Source: an uncultured Bacteroidota bacterium (GTDB lineage: Bacteria > Bacteroidota > Bacteroidia > 2-12-FULL-35-15). Taken from it: a stretch of DNA of 41,288 bases. This document shows, piece after piece, positions 23,578 to 32,926 of this stretch. The DNA lies in assembly GCA_903926385.1 (NCBI GenBank), contig CAIYIS010000046.1, positions 1-41,288 on the forward strand. The letters run 5' to 3'. How positions within the stretch are numbered: the stretch's first letter is position 1; every line of letters begins with the position of its first letter. The notes under the pieces are model-generated. The model was given only the letters and a program-made list of their open reading frames with translations. It had not been told where the DNA came from and searched no databases. Position numbers and translations under genes: made by a program.

Positions 23578-24297
23578 ATGAAAAAGATTATCCTACTCTT
23601 GTCAGTTTTTTTGCTTCATAAAATCGGTGTTGCACAAGACACAATTATGAAGCGCAACGGTGACCGCATCATAGCCAAAGTGACCGAAGTTAACACTACA
23701 GAAATAAAATATAAAAAATTCAATTTCCAGGATGGTCCTGTTTATATTGAAAAAAAATTTGATATTGAAAGTATCACTTATTCTACAGGTCTAAAGGAGC
23801 GTTTTGAAAGAGAAAAACTACCTACGACAGATTACTACAAAGCGCCTCAGAGAGACCCTGATTATTATGGAGGGCCTGTGGGACAAAGTCCGAGTAATAA
23901 AATTACCGAATTCGGCAGTAAATATAACTATCAAAACAGAAGGATAGGCGAACGGGAGTTACACAATGTATTAATGAGTACAAATGACAAGCATATAATG
24001 GGCCTAGTTCAATCTGCCAAAGAAGCTCACGGCTTACAATTCATTGGTTTTGCTGGAATTCCTTTGGGCATTGCTGCTGTATATTGTTTAGCCGCAAGCC
24101 AAATGAGTACAACTAGTGCTTATAATTCTCAAACAGGAGGTTACACTTACAGCAATCCTAACCAGAACGGATTACAGGCGGCTTCTGCAATTTGTGCTGT
24201 TATTGGTTTTGGTTGCCCTATTGCATCCACTGTTTTTAAGTACAGAAAGGCTAGTTTAAATCGCGAAGCAATTCAGCTCTATAATCAGAAATATTAA
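23578..24297 (+). CDS. Exported/membrane protein of unknown function, first of a tandem pair
   Basis: The product has 239 residues. Signal peptide MKKIILLLSVFLLHKIGVAQ is followed by DTIMKRNGDRIIAKVTEVNTTEIKYKKFNFQDGPVYIEKK, a beta-rich motif frequent in exported Bacteroidota proteins (a G-D-x-I-x-A-K-V-x-E-V-x-x-x-E-I-K-Y-K core). A variable linker follows. Two hydrophobic helices (about 157-180 and 200-220) lie near the C-terminus, which ends KASLNREAIQLYNQKY. The topology suggests a periplasmic domain tied to the inner membrane. Function is not known to me. It is a clear paralogue of the next gene. Confidence 0.82.
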   Translation: MKKIILLLSVFLLHKIGVAQDTIMKRNGDRIIAKVTEVNTTEIKYKKFNFQDGPVYIEKKFDIESITYSTGLKERFEREKLPTTDYYKAPQRDPDYYGGPVGQSPSNKITEFGSKYNYQNRRIGERELHNVLMSTNDKHIMGLVQSAKEAHGLQFIGFAGIPLGIAAVYCLAASQMSTTSAYNSQTGGYTYSNPNQNGLQAASAICAVIGFGCPIASTVFKYRKASLNREAIQLYNQKY

Positions 24298-24325
24298 GAT
24301 GGAAATCAATTTAGGCTTATTTTGA

Positions 24326-25045
24326 ATGGCAAAAGGAATGAAATATTTCATCATAACTTTATCAATTATTGTTTTTCATTTCCAAAAAACATTCGCGCAA
24401 GATACCATCATAAAAGTTACAGGCGAATGGGTGATAAGTAAAATAACAGAGATAAGTGATGAAGAGGTTAAATTTAAAAAATTTAACAATCAAGATGGAC
24501 CTGTTTATATAGAGAAGAAATATGCCATAAAAATGATTAAGTATTCTAATGGCATTGTTGAATTAATGGGGCCAAGAGAAAAAGTTCCAGTAAAAAACCA
24601 ACCAATTGATATTACTATTGATAAAAATGCTCCGACTAATTCGGTTTCTGGTAAAATAGAAGATTACGGAACTCATTTTGTTTATAAATCACAACCTTTA
24701 AACGAGGAGCAAATTCAGGGGGTTTTGTTTCAAAGTGGAGACAAAAGAATAATCAATTTGGTTCAAAAGTCTCAGCGTTCGCGAAATCTTACAGGCATTG
24801 GATATGGTGGTATTGCATTTGGAATATGCGCTACCATTGCAGTTCCGTACTGGGCTTTTTTAGCTATTGAATACAATAATAATGGTCCCGAAAAGTATTC
24901 GTTTTCTGAACGCAATAAGTACGGGGCATTAGCCGCTTTGGCTGTGGCCGGAAGTATTGCATGTCCTATTGTCGGTGGTATTAATTCTACCAAACGAAAA
25001 TATTACAATTCGAAAGCTATCTTAATTTACAATCAAAATTATTAA
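24326..25045 (+). CDS. Exported/membrane protein of unknown function, second of a tandem pair
   Basis: The product has 239 residues, exactly the same length as the preceding gene 28 bp upstream and collinear with it. Signal MAKGMKYFIITLSIIVFHFQKTFAQ is followed by DTIIKVTGEWVISKITEISDEEVKFKKFNNQDGPVYIEKKYAIKMIKYSNG. Shared middle and end blocks include ITEFGSKYNYQ versus IEDYGTHFVYK, LMSTNDKHIMGLVQSAKEA versus LFQSGDKRIINLVQKSQRS, and AIQLYNQKY versus AILIYNQNY. The loop between the two helices is the most divergent part. It arose by tandem duplication; the function is unknown. It is probably cotranscribed with its twin. Confidence 0.82.
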   Translation: MAKGMKYFIITLSIIVFHFQKTFAQDTIIKVTGEWVISKITEISDEEVKFKKFNNQDGPVYIEKKYAIKMIKYSNGIVELMGPREKVPVKNQPIDITIDKNAPTNSVSGKIEDYGTHFVYKSQPLNEEQIQGVLFQSGDKRIINLVQKSQRSRNLTGIGYGGIAFGICATIAVPYWAFLAIEYNNNGPEKYSFSERNKYGALAALAVAGSIACPIVGGINSTKRKYYNSKAILIYNQNY

Positions 25046-25068
25046 GGATTTATTTTCTACTCCTTAAT
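25041..25068 (+). terminator. Weak terminator-like hairpin overlapping the stop of the second twin
   Basis: ATTAAGGA (25041-25048, which includes the TAA stop) pairs with TCCTTAAT (25061-25068) around a 12-nt T-rich loop. It is followed by aattttcc. The low GC content makes it weak. Confidence 0.35.
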
Positions 25069-25425
25069 AATTTTCCTATTCACTACATTTTTTGTTTATT
25101 GTGTTGGTTTTAAGTAAATCATTGTTAATTTACGGAGGGGTTGACTTAAAATGTATATCCCTATTCCAACGTATGTTGAGTAACCCCTCTTTTTGAAATG
25201 AGCAATTCAATTTGTCAGAAAATTCATCATTACACATCATTTTTCACCAAAGTGGCCACAAATTGTAGTTTTTTGTTCTTTTTTCGAAGAACTCGACCCT
25301 TAAAGAGCAGAAATATGGGAGGTGAAAGGAAGAATAGAAAAACTATTGGGTTTTTTCATTCCAATATGAAATAAAAAAAACTCCCGAACACGTTCGGGAG
25401 TTTTTAAATTTTTAGGGAAGTGAAC
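25046..25425. other. Convergent intergenic region, no gene seen
   Basis: It lies between the plus-strand twin genes and minus-strand groEL. It contains the weak hairpin at 25041 and the strong one at 25381. The rest is AT-rich with no ORF, RNA gene or repeat that I can support. Confidence 0.6.
25372..25405. terminator. Bidirectional intrinsic terminator of groEL
   Basis: CTCCCGAAC (25381-25389) and GTTCGGGAG (25392-25400) form a nine-pair stem with a 2-nt apex, flanked by an A-run on the left and T5 on the right. It can stop groESL transcription from the minus strand and read-through from the plus strand. Confidence 0.92.
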
Positions 25426-27144
<1,719 letters not shown>

Positions 27145-27435
27145 TTATACTATTGCGAAAATATCGCTTTCTCTCATTATAAGAACATCTTTACCGTCTA
27201 CCTGAATTTCAGTTCCAGCGTATTTGCCATACAATACTGTATCGCCCACTTTAACTGTCATAGGTTCGTCTGCCTTACCGGCACCCACAGCAATCACTTT
27301 ACCTCTTTGGGGTTTTTCTTTAGCTGTATCCGGAATAATAATTCCTCCAGCTGTTTTTTCTTCAGCGGCAGCTGGTTCTACAATAACTCTGTCTGCCAAT
27401 GGCGTAATGCCACCTTTACTCGTTGTTTTTGCCAT
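27145..27435 (-). CDS. groES: Co-chaperonin GroES (10 kDa)
   Basis: The product has 96 residues and forms the heptameric lid for GroEL. Signature [42 protein letters not shown] includes the mobile loop ([11 protein letters not shown]). It is followed by [15 protein letters not shown] and the C-terminal [11 protein letters not shown]. An N-terminal MAKTTSKGG extension of a few residues is longer than in enteric proteins. A region of about 130 bp upstream, before the secG terminator, must hold its promoter, but no clear -7 box was found. Confidence 0.98.
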   Translation of the reverse strand: MAKTTSKGGITPLADRVIVEPAAAEEKTAGGIIIPDTAKEKPQRGKVIAVGAGKADEPMTVKVGDTVLYGKYAGTEIQVDGKDVLIMRESDIFAIV

Positions 27436-27563
27436 TTTTTTTATTTTGTATTTAAAGTTAAACTTAATTTTTAATTTTTACGTGCGCCCTAAGTCAGATA
27501 TTGTACCAAAGTTGTTTTTTCTGACAATAGCAGACAAAATTTCAGTTATTCGTTATTGGGCAA

Positions 27564-27606
27564 AAAAAATGTCAGAAGTGTAAGTGACACTCTGACATTT
27601 TTTCAG
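27564..27606 (-). terminator. Terminator of the secG transcription unit
   Basis: AAAATGTCAGAAGTGT and ACACTCTGACATTTT pair with one bulged base around AAGTG. The stem is flanked by A- and T-runs on both sides. It begins within 20 bp of the secG stop and separates it from groES. Confidence 0.85.
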
Positions 27607-27621
27607 TATTGTTAAATGCTA

Positions 27622-28011
27622 TTATTTTTTCCCTGGCTGAGGTACTGGTGTTGCAACCGGAGCGCCTGGTGTTGCTGCTCCCGGAGAAGGCATAGTTGTT
27701 GTTTTCTTATCTCCACCCGGAGCTGATTTGGTTCCGCCTATTTCGCGGGTTTTTGATGTCGAAGTTCCTTCTGTGCTTGCTCCCTCAGTTGTTTTGTTGT
27801 AAGCAGCTGACCCTAGGCTCAACGCCAATAATGCTATAGCAAGTGTCCATGTAGCTTTTTCCAAAAAGTCGGCTGTTTTACGAACTCCCATTACCTGATT
27901 AGATGATGAGAAAGAAGAAGCCAAACCTCCTCCTTTAGAATTTTGTACTAATATGACTAATATTAGCAGTACACATACGATTACGATTAAAATTGAAATA
28001 ATGGTTCCCAT
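27622..28011 (-). CDS. secG: Preprotein translocase subunit SecG
   Basis: The product has 129 residues. Two TM helices (about 3-22 and 50-72) flank the conserved cytoplasmic loop VQNSKGGGLASSFSSSNQVMGVRKTADFLEKATW, which is diagnostic of SecG. The C-terminal tail of about 55 residues is rich in Thr, Pro, Gly and Ala (PSPGAATPGAPVATPVPQPG) and longer than in enteric SecG. It supports SecYE in protein export. The gene starts 6 bp after the TPR protein stop and ends the miaB-lptE-secG gene run. Confidence 0.95.
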   Translation of the reverse strand: MGTIISILIVIVCVLLILVILVQNSKGGGLASSFSSSNQVMGVRKTADFLEKATWTLAIALLALSLGSAAYNKTTEGASTEGTSTSKTREIGGTKSAPGGDKKTTTMPSPGAATPGAPVATPVPQPGKK

Positions 28012-28017
28012 TGTTTT

Positions 28018-29319
28018 TTATTGCTTTTGTTGATTAATTAATTTCCTTATATTTTTAATTTGGGCTGCAAAGTAAAGCCTTTTTTCCGGATATTTCAAAT
28101 GTAAATTTTCATAAGCTTGCAAAGCCTTGCTGTAATTGCCTTGTAGCGTGTAAATTTTTGCCAGCGTTTCGCTCACAAAGGTAATATCATCGGCAACCGA
28201 CTGTTTTGCCATATTAACCGGATTGTAAAATTCGGCTTTAGGGCGAGATAGCTTTGGTTCCTCTTTAATAAACTTATCAATCAGTTCAAACGCATCCATT
28301 GGTTTCTCTCCTTTTACCGGCTCTTCGGCTACCATAGTTTTCTCCACTATTGTATGGCCGGCATCCAGATGTTTTAACCAGTCGGTGAATGACAATGAAT
28401 CTGAATCCACCACCACTTGCTCTGCTACTTTAGTCTCTTCCGGTTTCGTTTTTTCTTCTACACTTTCCTTGACAGGTGGCTTTTCTTCAATAATGTTTTC
28501 AGAAACAATAATTGGTTGAGGAATGATGGGCTCTGAATTATGGAGTTCAATTTCGAAACGGGCATTTATTGCCTCTGTTCTGAATTCGCTTTCCAAATCA
28601 ACGAAAGTATCTTGTTCTATTTCTTTTTCTTCCGTTTGCTCAATTATCTCCTCCACCTTCTCCATCACCTGTTCCTCGGCTTTTTCTCTTTCCGGCAACT
28701 CTGTTATTACAGATTCTGTTTCCGCTTCGGGTATTTCTTCTACAACAGGTAATAAAGAGTGTTCCGCAATTTCTTCTTTCACACTATTTATCACCGCCAG
28801 TTTTATCACGGCAGTTTCTGTAACTTCTGATGCAGGTGATTTTGTCTCAGGAACTTGTTCCGGATCAATTTGACTGATTACAGGAACAATAGTATGCTCT
28901 GCCACCTCTTCGGTTACAGTGTGTTTAACACTTTGCATTATTTCAGAATCTTCCGTTTTGGCAATTGTTTCTTTAATAATCGTGTTCTCAACTTCAGGTT
29001 GAATAGTTACTTCCGGAGCTTTTACTTCTTCAACAAAAGGTGTGGTTGAAGGAAGCGGAGTAAGAACAAGCTCGAGGTCTTCACCCGGTTTGCTTGTAAT
29101 TAGTTTATGAAGAATTCTTCTGTCAGATGCATAAGCAGCTGTAATTTTTAGCTGATTATTATAATGTATGCTGTTCTGGTTATGCAGACCTTTGGTATAA
29201 AGTAAATGTGCGGTCTGAAAATAAGGGAAGTTTTTAAGCAATTCCCCAAGCAATGCAGCATCACCTACTGATAATTTATCAGGGTTTTCTACATACGATA
29301 TGAACTGGTTTTTATTCAT
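28018..29319 (-). CDS. Acidic protein with a C-terminal TPR-like segment
   Basis: The product has 433 residues from the ATG at 29319; a TTG one codon earlier is also open. It has no signal or TM segment. Residues 1-90 are a conserved-looking N-terminal domain (FISYVENPDKLSVGDAALLGELLKNFPYFQTAHLLYTKGLHNQNSIHY). Residues about 95-330 are low-complexity and rich in Glu, Val, Ile, Thr and Pro, probably disordered. Residues about 385-430 hold a TPR-like hairpin (LAKIYTLQGNYSKALQAYENLHLKYPEKRLYFAAQI). It lies between lptE and secG, with a spacing of a few bp on each side, as in other Bacteroidota. The function is not known; a scaffold role in envelope assembly is only a guess. Confidence 0.85.
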   Translation of the reverse strand: MNKNQFISYVENPDKLSVGDAALLGELLKNFPYFQTAHLLYTKGLHNQNSIHYNNQLKITAAYASDRRILHKLITSKPGEDLELVLTPLPSTTPFVEEVKAPEVTIQPEVENTIIKETIAKTEDSEIMQSVKHTVTEEVAEHTIVPVISQIDPEQVPETKSPASEVTETAVIKLAVINSVKEEIAEHSLLPVVEEIPEAETESVITELPEREKAEEQVMEKVEEIIEQTEEKEIEQDTFVDLESEFRTEAINARFEIELHNSEPIIPQPIIVSENIIEEKPPVKESVEEKTKPEETKVAEQVVVDSDSLSFTDWLKHLDAGHTIVEKTMVAEEPVKGEKPMDAFELIDKFIKEEPKLSRPKAEFYNPVNMAKQSVADDITFVSETLAKIYTLQGNYSKALQAYENLHLKYPEKRLYFAAQIKNIRKLINQQKQ

Positions 29320-29322
29320 CAA

Positions 29323-29817
29323 TTACCAATCATTTAATGCTCGGTTAAAAATATCCTGAACAAGTTGTTCGTTTATATCTTTTAATAACTGGTCTTCCAC
29401 AGCTGTTATGGTTTGTGCACTGGAATAATCTGAAAATCGGGAAAAGGTTTGTTCGAAATTTTTCTTTTCGTCAAACGAGCATTTGTATTTCACATTTACA
29501 GTAATGGTTAGCCTGTTCATAGCAGCCTGATCCGTACTTTGAATGGCAATGGGGCCGGTAGAATAACCGGTAATGTTTCCTTCAAAACTCAAGTCCCCAC
29601 CCTTGTTTACAAGTGCCAATCTGGTTTGAGAGCTTAATTTGTCGCGCAATGCTTCGGTAAACGCTTGACTCAATGTAGGAGGAGCAAGGGATGCGTTGTT
29701 TTGAAAATATTGAACCGACACAGTTTTCGCTTCTGGAGGTATAGAAGCTCCGCTAAATGAGTAATGTACTTTACATCCCGATAAGATGACGAGTGCAAGA
29801 ATGGAAAGCTTCAACAT
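29323..29817 (-). CDS. lptE: LptE family LPS-assembly lipoprotein
   Basis: I prefer the ATG at 29817 (164 residues), since it gives a textbook lipoprotein signal MLKLSILALVILSGC with lipobox LSGC. The frame is open further to a TTG at 29862, which would add 15 atypical residues. The mature domain (KVHYSFSGASIPPEAKTVSVQYFQNNASLAPPTLSQAFTEALRDKL, then GGDLSFEGNITGYS) matches the Bacteroidota LptE family. LptE plugs the LptD barrel that inserts LPS in the outer membrane. It lies between the sigma-54 activator gene and the TPR protein gene. Confidence 0.9.
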   Translation of the reverse strand: MLKLSILALVILSGCKVHYSFSGASIPPEAKTVSVQYFQNNASLAPPTLSQAFTEALRDKLSSQTRLALVNKGGDLSFEGNITGYSTGPIAIQSTDQAAMNRLTITVNVKYKCSFDEKKNFEQTFSRFSDYSSAQTITAVEDQLLKDINEQLVQDIFNRALNDW

Positions 29818-29901
29818 CCGAAGGGAAAGGAGGAGTATATTGTTATGTTTGTTCAATCTCAATTTAAGCAGAGGTTAGTTAAGAATTATTTCTTTTTAGC
29901 G

Positions 29902-31149
29902 TTATAGTATATTGTATTCAGTAATTTTCCTGTACAACGTGCGCTCTGATATACCTAGCTCCTTTGCAGCTTTCTTTCTTTTACCTTTATATTTTTCAAG
30001 CGCTTTACGTATCAATTCTTCTTCTGCACCTTGAAGTGAAAGAGGTACTGATTCTTCAACAGCATCTTGAACCGGTTCGTTGGCAGGTTCTAGTTTTACC
30101 ATAGGTTCCTCACTGCTGCTTGTGTAAGCTAATTGTATAGGCGATTCGGCTGTGCCCACTTCCTGATAAAGTTTTTTGATGATTTGAGCATTCTCCGGAT
30201 GAAAATCCTGATTCAGTTGGTTATCGTTCTCTATTAAATCTATTACAATTTTTTTCAAATCGGTTAAGTCCTTTTTCATGTCGAACAGTACTTTGTAAAG
30301 TAAATCACGTTCGTTAAAGTCGGTCTGTTGATTATTTCCTCCAATTCTCATTGGTAATTGCGAGATTTGTGATTGGGGCAAATAACTCGATAGGATGGGA
30401 GCTGTAATATCCCTTTGTTTTTCAATCACCGAAATTTGTTCGGTAATGTTTTTTAATTGACGCACATTACCCTGAAAGTTATAGTTGGATAGCATTTGCT
30501 CGGCTTCTGCATTTAACTTTATAGTAGGCATTCGGTATTTGCTCGAAAAATCGGAAGCAAATTTACGGAACAATAAAAAAATGTCTTGTTTGCGGTCGCG
30601 CAAAGGTGGTACATTGATAGGAACTGTGTTCAATCGGTAATACAAATCCTCTCGGAATTTCCCTTTTTCAATTGCTTGTTGAATATTTACATTCGTTGCG
30701 GCCACTATCCGAACATCTGTTTTCAAAACCTTTGAAGCCCCCACTTTCATAAACTCTCCCGATTCAAGCACTCTCAGTAGTCGGGCTTGTGTAGCCAAAG
30801 GCATCTCGGCAACTTCATCCAGAAAAATTGTTCCACCGTTAGCCACTTCAAAGTAACCTTTGCGCGCTTCGTGTGCACTCGTAAAAGAGCCCTTTTCATG
30901 CCCGAATAATTCTGAATCTATCGTTCCTTCGGGTATAGCACCGCAGTTAACGGCAATGTACTGCCCGTGCTTACGAGCACTCAGCGCATGAATAATTTGA
31001 GGGAAAACTTCTTTTCCTGTACCGCTTTCTCCGGTGATAAGCACGGTTAAATCAGTTGGTGCAACTTGCTTTGCGATATCAATTGCTCTGTCGAGCAATG
31101 GTGAACTACCAATGATTCCGAATCTGTTTTTAATCTCTTGAATGGTCAT
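29902..31149 (-). CDS. Sigma-54-interacting transcriptional activator, no receiver domain
   Basis: The product has 415 residues. An AAA+ domain starts almost at the N-terminus: Walker A GESGTGKE (40-47), Walker B GGTIFLDE (105-112), R-finger region FREDLYYRLN and sensor II VRQLKN. A linker of about 110 residues follows, then a Fis-type helix-turn-helix (ALEKYKGKRKKAAKELGISERTLYRKITEYNIL, last 33 residues). There is no receiver or GAF domain, so signal input is unclear. The sigma-54 contact loop, normally GAFTGA, reads GSFTSA at 87-92. It is encoded 17 bp after miaB and upstream of lptE, an order typical of Bacteroidota. Confidence 0.93.
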   Translation of the reverse strand: MTIQEIKNRFGIIGSSPLLDRAIDIAKQVAPTDLTVLITGESGTGKEVFPQIIHALSARKHGQYIAVNCGAIPEGTIDSELFGHEKGSFTSAHEARKGYFEVANGGTIFLDEVAEMPLATQARLLRVLESGEFMKVGASKVLKTDVRIVAATNVNIQQAIEKGKFREDLYYRLNTVPINVPPLRDRKQDIFLLFRKFASDFSSKYRMPTIKLNAEAEQMLSNYNFQGNVRQLKNITEQISVIEKQRDITAPILSSYLPQSQISQLPMRIGGNNQQTDFNERDLLYKVLFDMKKDLTDLKKIVIDLIENDNQLNQDFHPENAQIIKKLYQEVGTAESPIQLAYTSSSEEPMVKLEPANEPVQDAVEESVPLSLQGAEEELIRKALEKYKGKRKKAAKELGISERTLYRKITEYNIL

Positions 31150-31166
31150 ATAAATATGTTTAAAAT

Positions 31167-32600
31167 TTAATCAACCGCTTTCCCTATAAGTGTTCCGCCA
31201 GTGCAACTTTCTACAAGTACATTAACGTAATCCCCTTTTTTATAATTCTTCTTCGGAAAAACAACCACCGTGTTTTGTGAATTTCTTCCGTACAATTCTT
31301 CTGCCGATTTTTTGGAAACTCCTTCCACAAGCACCCTGAACACTTTCCCAACCCCTTCTTTGGTACGTTCTGCTGAATGTTTTACTTGTAAATCCACAAT
31401 TTCCTGAAGTCTTCTTTTTTTAATCTCTTCCGGCACATCGTCTTTGTATGTTCGTTCTGCCAATGTTTTCGGACGTTCACTGTAGGCAAACATATAACCG
31501 AAATGATATTTAACCTCTTCCATCAAAGAAAGGGTGTCTCTGTGTTCTTCTTCTGTTTCTGAGCAAAAGCCTGTGATGATATCCATAGAAATAGCTGCAT
31601 CCGGAATAATGGTTCGTATAGCCGCAATTCTGTTGATATACCATTCGCGGGTATAACCTCTGTTCATCATCTCAAGTATTCTTGAATTACCCGATTGTAC
31701 TGGCAAATGCACATAACTGCAAATGTTATCATGTTTTGCAATAATATGAAGTACTTCGTCACTCATATCTTTGGGATGAGATGTGCTGAATCGGACTCTC
31801 AAATCAGGATGAATGAGTGCCACTTTTTCCATCAATTGAGCAAATGTAGTTGCTTCTGATAATTCTTGTGCTGTAGGGTTTTCTTTTTTCAATCCTCCAC
31901 CTGTCCATAGGTACGAGTCCACATTTTGACCAAGTAAAGTTACTTCTCGATAACCTTTTTCGAACAAATCTTTTGCTTCGTTAACTATGGTTTCTGGGTC
32001 TCGGCTTCGTTCGCGTCCTCTGGTAAAAGGAACTACACAAAACGCACACATATTATCACATCCGCGAGTAATGCTAATGAATGCAGTCACTCCGTTGCTT
32101 CCCAAACGTACCGGAGCAATGTCTGCATAGGTTTCTTCCTTCGAAAGTAAAACATTTACCGCTTTCTGTCCGGTTTCTGCTGTTTCTATCAATTGAGGCA
32201 AACTACGGTATGCGTCTGGGCCTACAACGATATCCACCAATTTCTCTTCTTCCAGAAATTGAGATTTCAGTCGTTCGGCCATACATCCCAACACTCCAAT
32301 AATTAAATCAGGATTTGTTTTTTTAGCTTTTCGGTATTCGGTTAAGCGTTTACGAACACGTTGTTCGGCTCCTTCGCGAATAGCGCAAGTATTAACGAAT
32401 ATTACATCTGCTTCAAAAAAGTCCTGTGTAGTGGAAAATCCTTGATCTTTTAGAATTGATGCAACAATTTCGGAATCCGAAAAGTTCATAGCGCAACCAT
32501 AACTTTCAAGGAAAAGTTTTTTTCCTCCTTTGGCAGCAGGCGATTCTATCATTAAAGCTTCACCTTGTTTACTCTCGTCTATTTCTTTGTTTTCGTGCAT
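31167..32600 (-). CDS. miaB: tRNA-2-methylthio-N6-dimethylallyladenosine synthase MiaB
   Basis: The product has 477 residues. This radical-SAM methylthiotransferase modifies i6A37 of tRNAs to ms2i6A. The N-terminal UPF0004 domain carries the auxiliary-cluster cysteines C36 (ESYGCAMN), C72 (NTCAIREGA) and C106 (GCMAER). The radical-SAM cluster is C181, C185 and C188 in [24 protein letters not shown]-terminal TRAM domain spans about 405-477. The first 25 residues are a variable extension. It is the first gene of the run miaB, sigma-54 activator, lptE, TPR protein, secG, with a good promoter at 32618. Confidence 0.98.
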   Translation of the reverse strand: MHENKEIDESKQGEALMIESPAAKGGKKLFLESYGCAMNFSDSEIVASILKDQGFSTTQDFFEADVIFVNTCAIREGAEQRVRKRLTEYRKAKKTNPDLIIGVLGCMAERLKSQFLEEEKLVDIVVGPDAYRSLPQLIETAETGQKAVNVLLSKEETYADIAPVRLGSNGVTAFISITRGCDNMCAFCVVPFTRGRERSRDPETIVNEAKDLFEKGYREVTLLGQNVDSYLWTGGGLKKENPTAQELSEATTFAQLMEKVALIHPDLRVRFSTSHPKDMSDEVLHIIAKHDNICSYVHLPVQSGNSRILEMMNRGYTREWYINRIAAIRTIIPDAAISMDIITGFCSETEEEHRDTLSLMEEVKYHFGYMFAYSERPKTLAERTYKDDVPEEIKKRRLQEIVDLQVKHSAERTKEGVGKVFRVLVEGVSKKSAEELYGRNSQNTVVVFPKKNYKKGDYVNVLVESCTGGTLIGKAVD

Positions 32601-32617
32601 CTTTTTTTTATGGGATG

Positions 32618-32647
32618 CAAAGGTAATAAAAATAAGAGTCTGACAAA
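32618..32647 (-). promoter_or_regulatory. Promoter of the miaB-secG gene run
   Basis: On the minus strand TTTG (32647-32644) is followed after 18 bp by TACCTTTG (32625-32618). This is close to the Bacteroidota pattern TTTG-N19-TAnnTTTG. The miaB ATG follows 18 bp downstream. It is the best promoter match in the window. Confidence 0.65.
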
Positions 32648-32926
32648 ATGGCAGTGTCTCGATTTCGGTTTAATAGAAAGAACAAGACGGGCCGTGTTCT
32701 TTTAATGAATTATTAGGTAAAGTGAATTGTTAATCATTAAAAAGGGTAAAGTGAGTAAGAGATGTTGTTAAATAAGTATATTTGTCGGGAAATTTTGAAT
32801 TGAAAGAGCGAGGAAATATAGAAGCAAAATCAGCAACGTAAACTCACTCTGAGGAATTGAAGTGGGGGATTAAAAGAAAGTATAAAAATACAAATAATAA
32901 AAATCAATAAACACAATAGAATACTT
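32648..32926. other. Divergent intergenic region upstream of the propeller protein
   Basis: Apart from the miaB promoter at its left end, it holds a TATATTTG at 32777-32784 on the plus strand, a fair -7 box for the gene at 32927 with a leader of about 135 nt, but with no -33 at correct spacing. I see no RNA gene or repeat. Confidence 0.45.

Noticed and set aside
27436-27563. CIRCE element before groES
   Set aside because: Looked for TTAGCACTC-N9-GAGTGCTAA in the leader; nothing similar is present.
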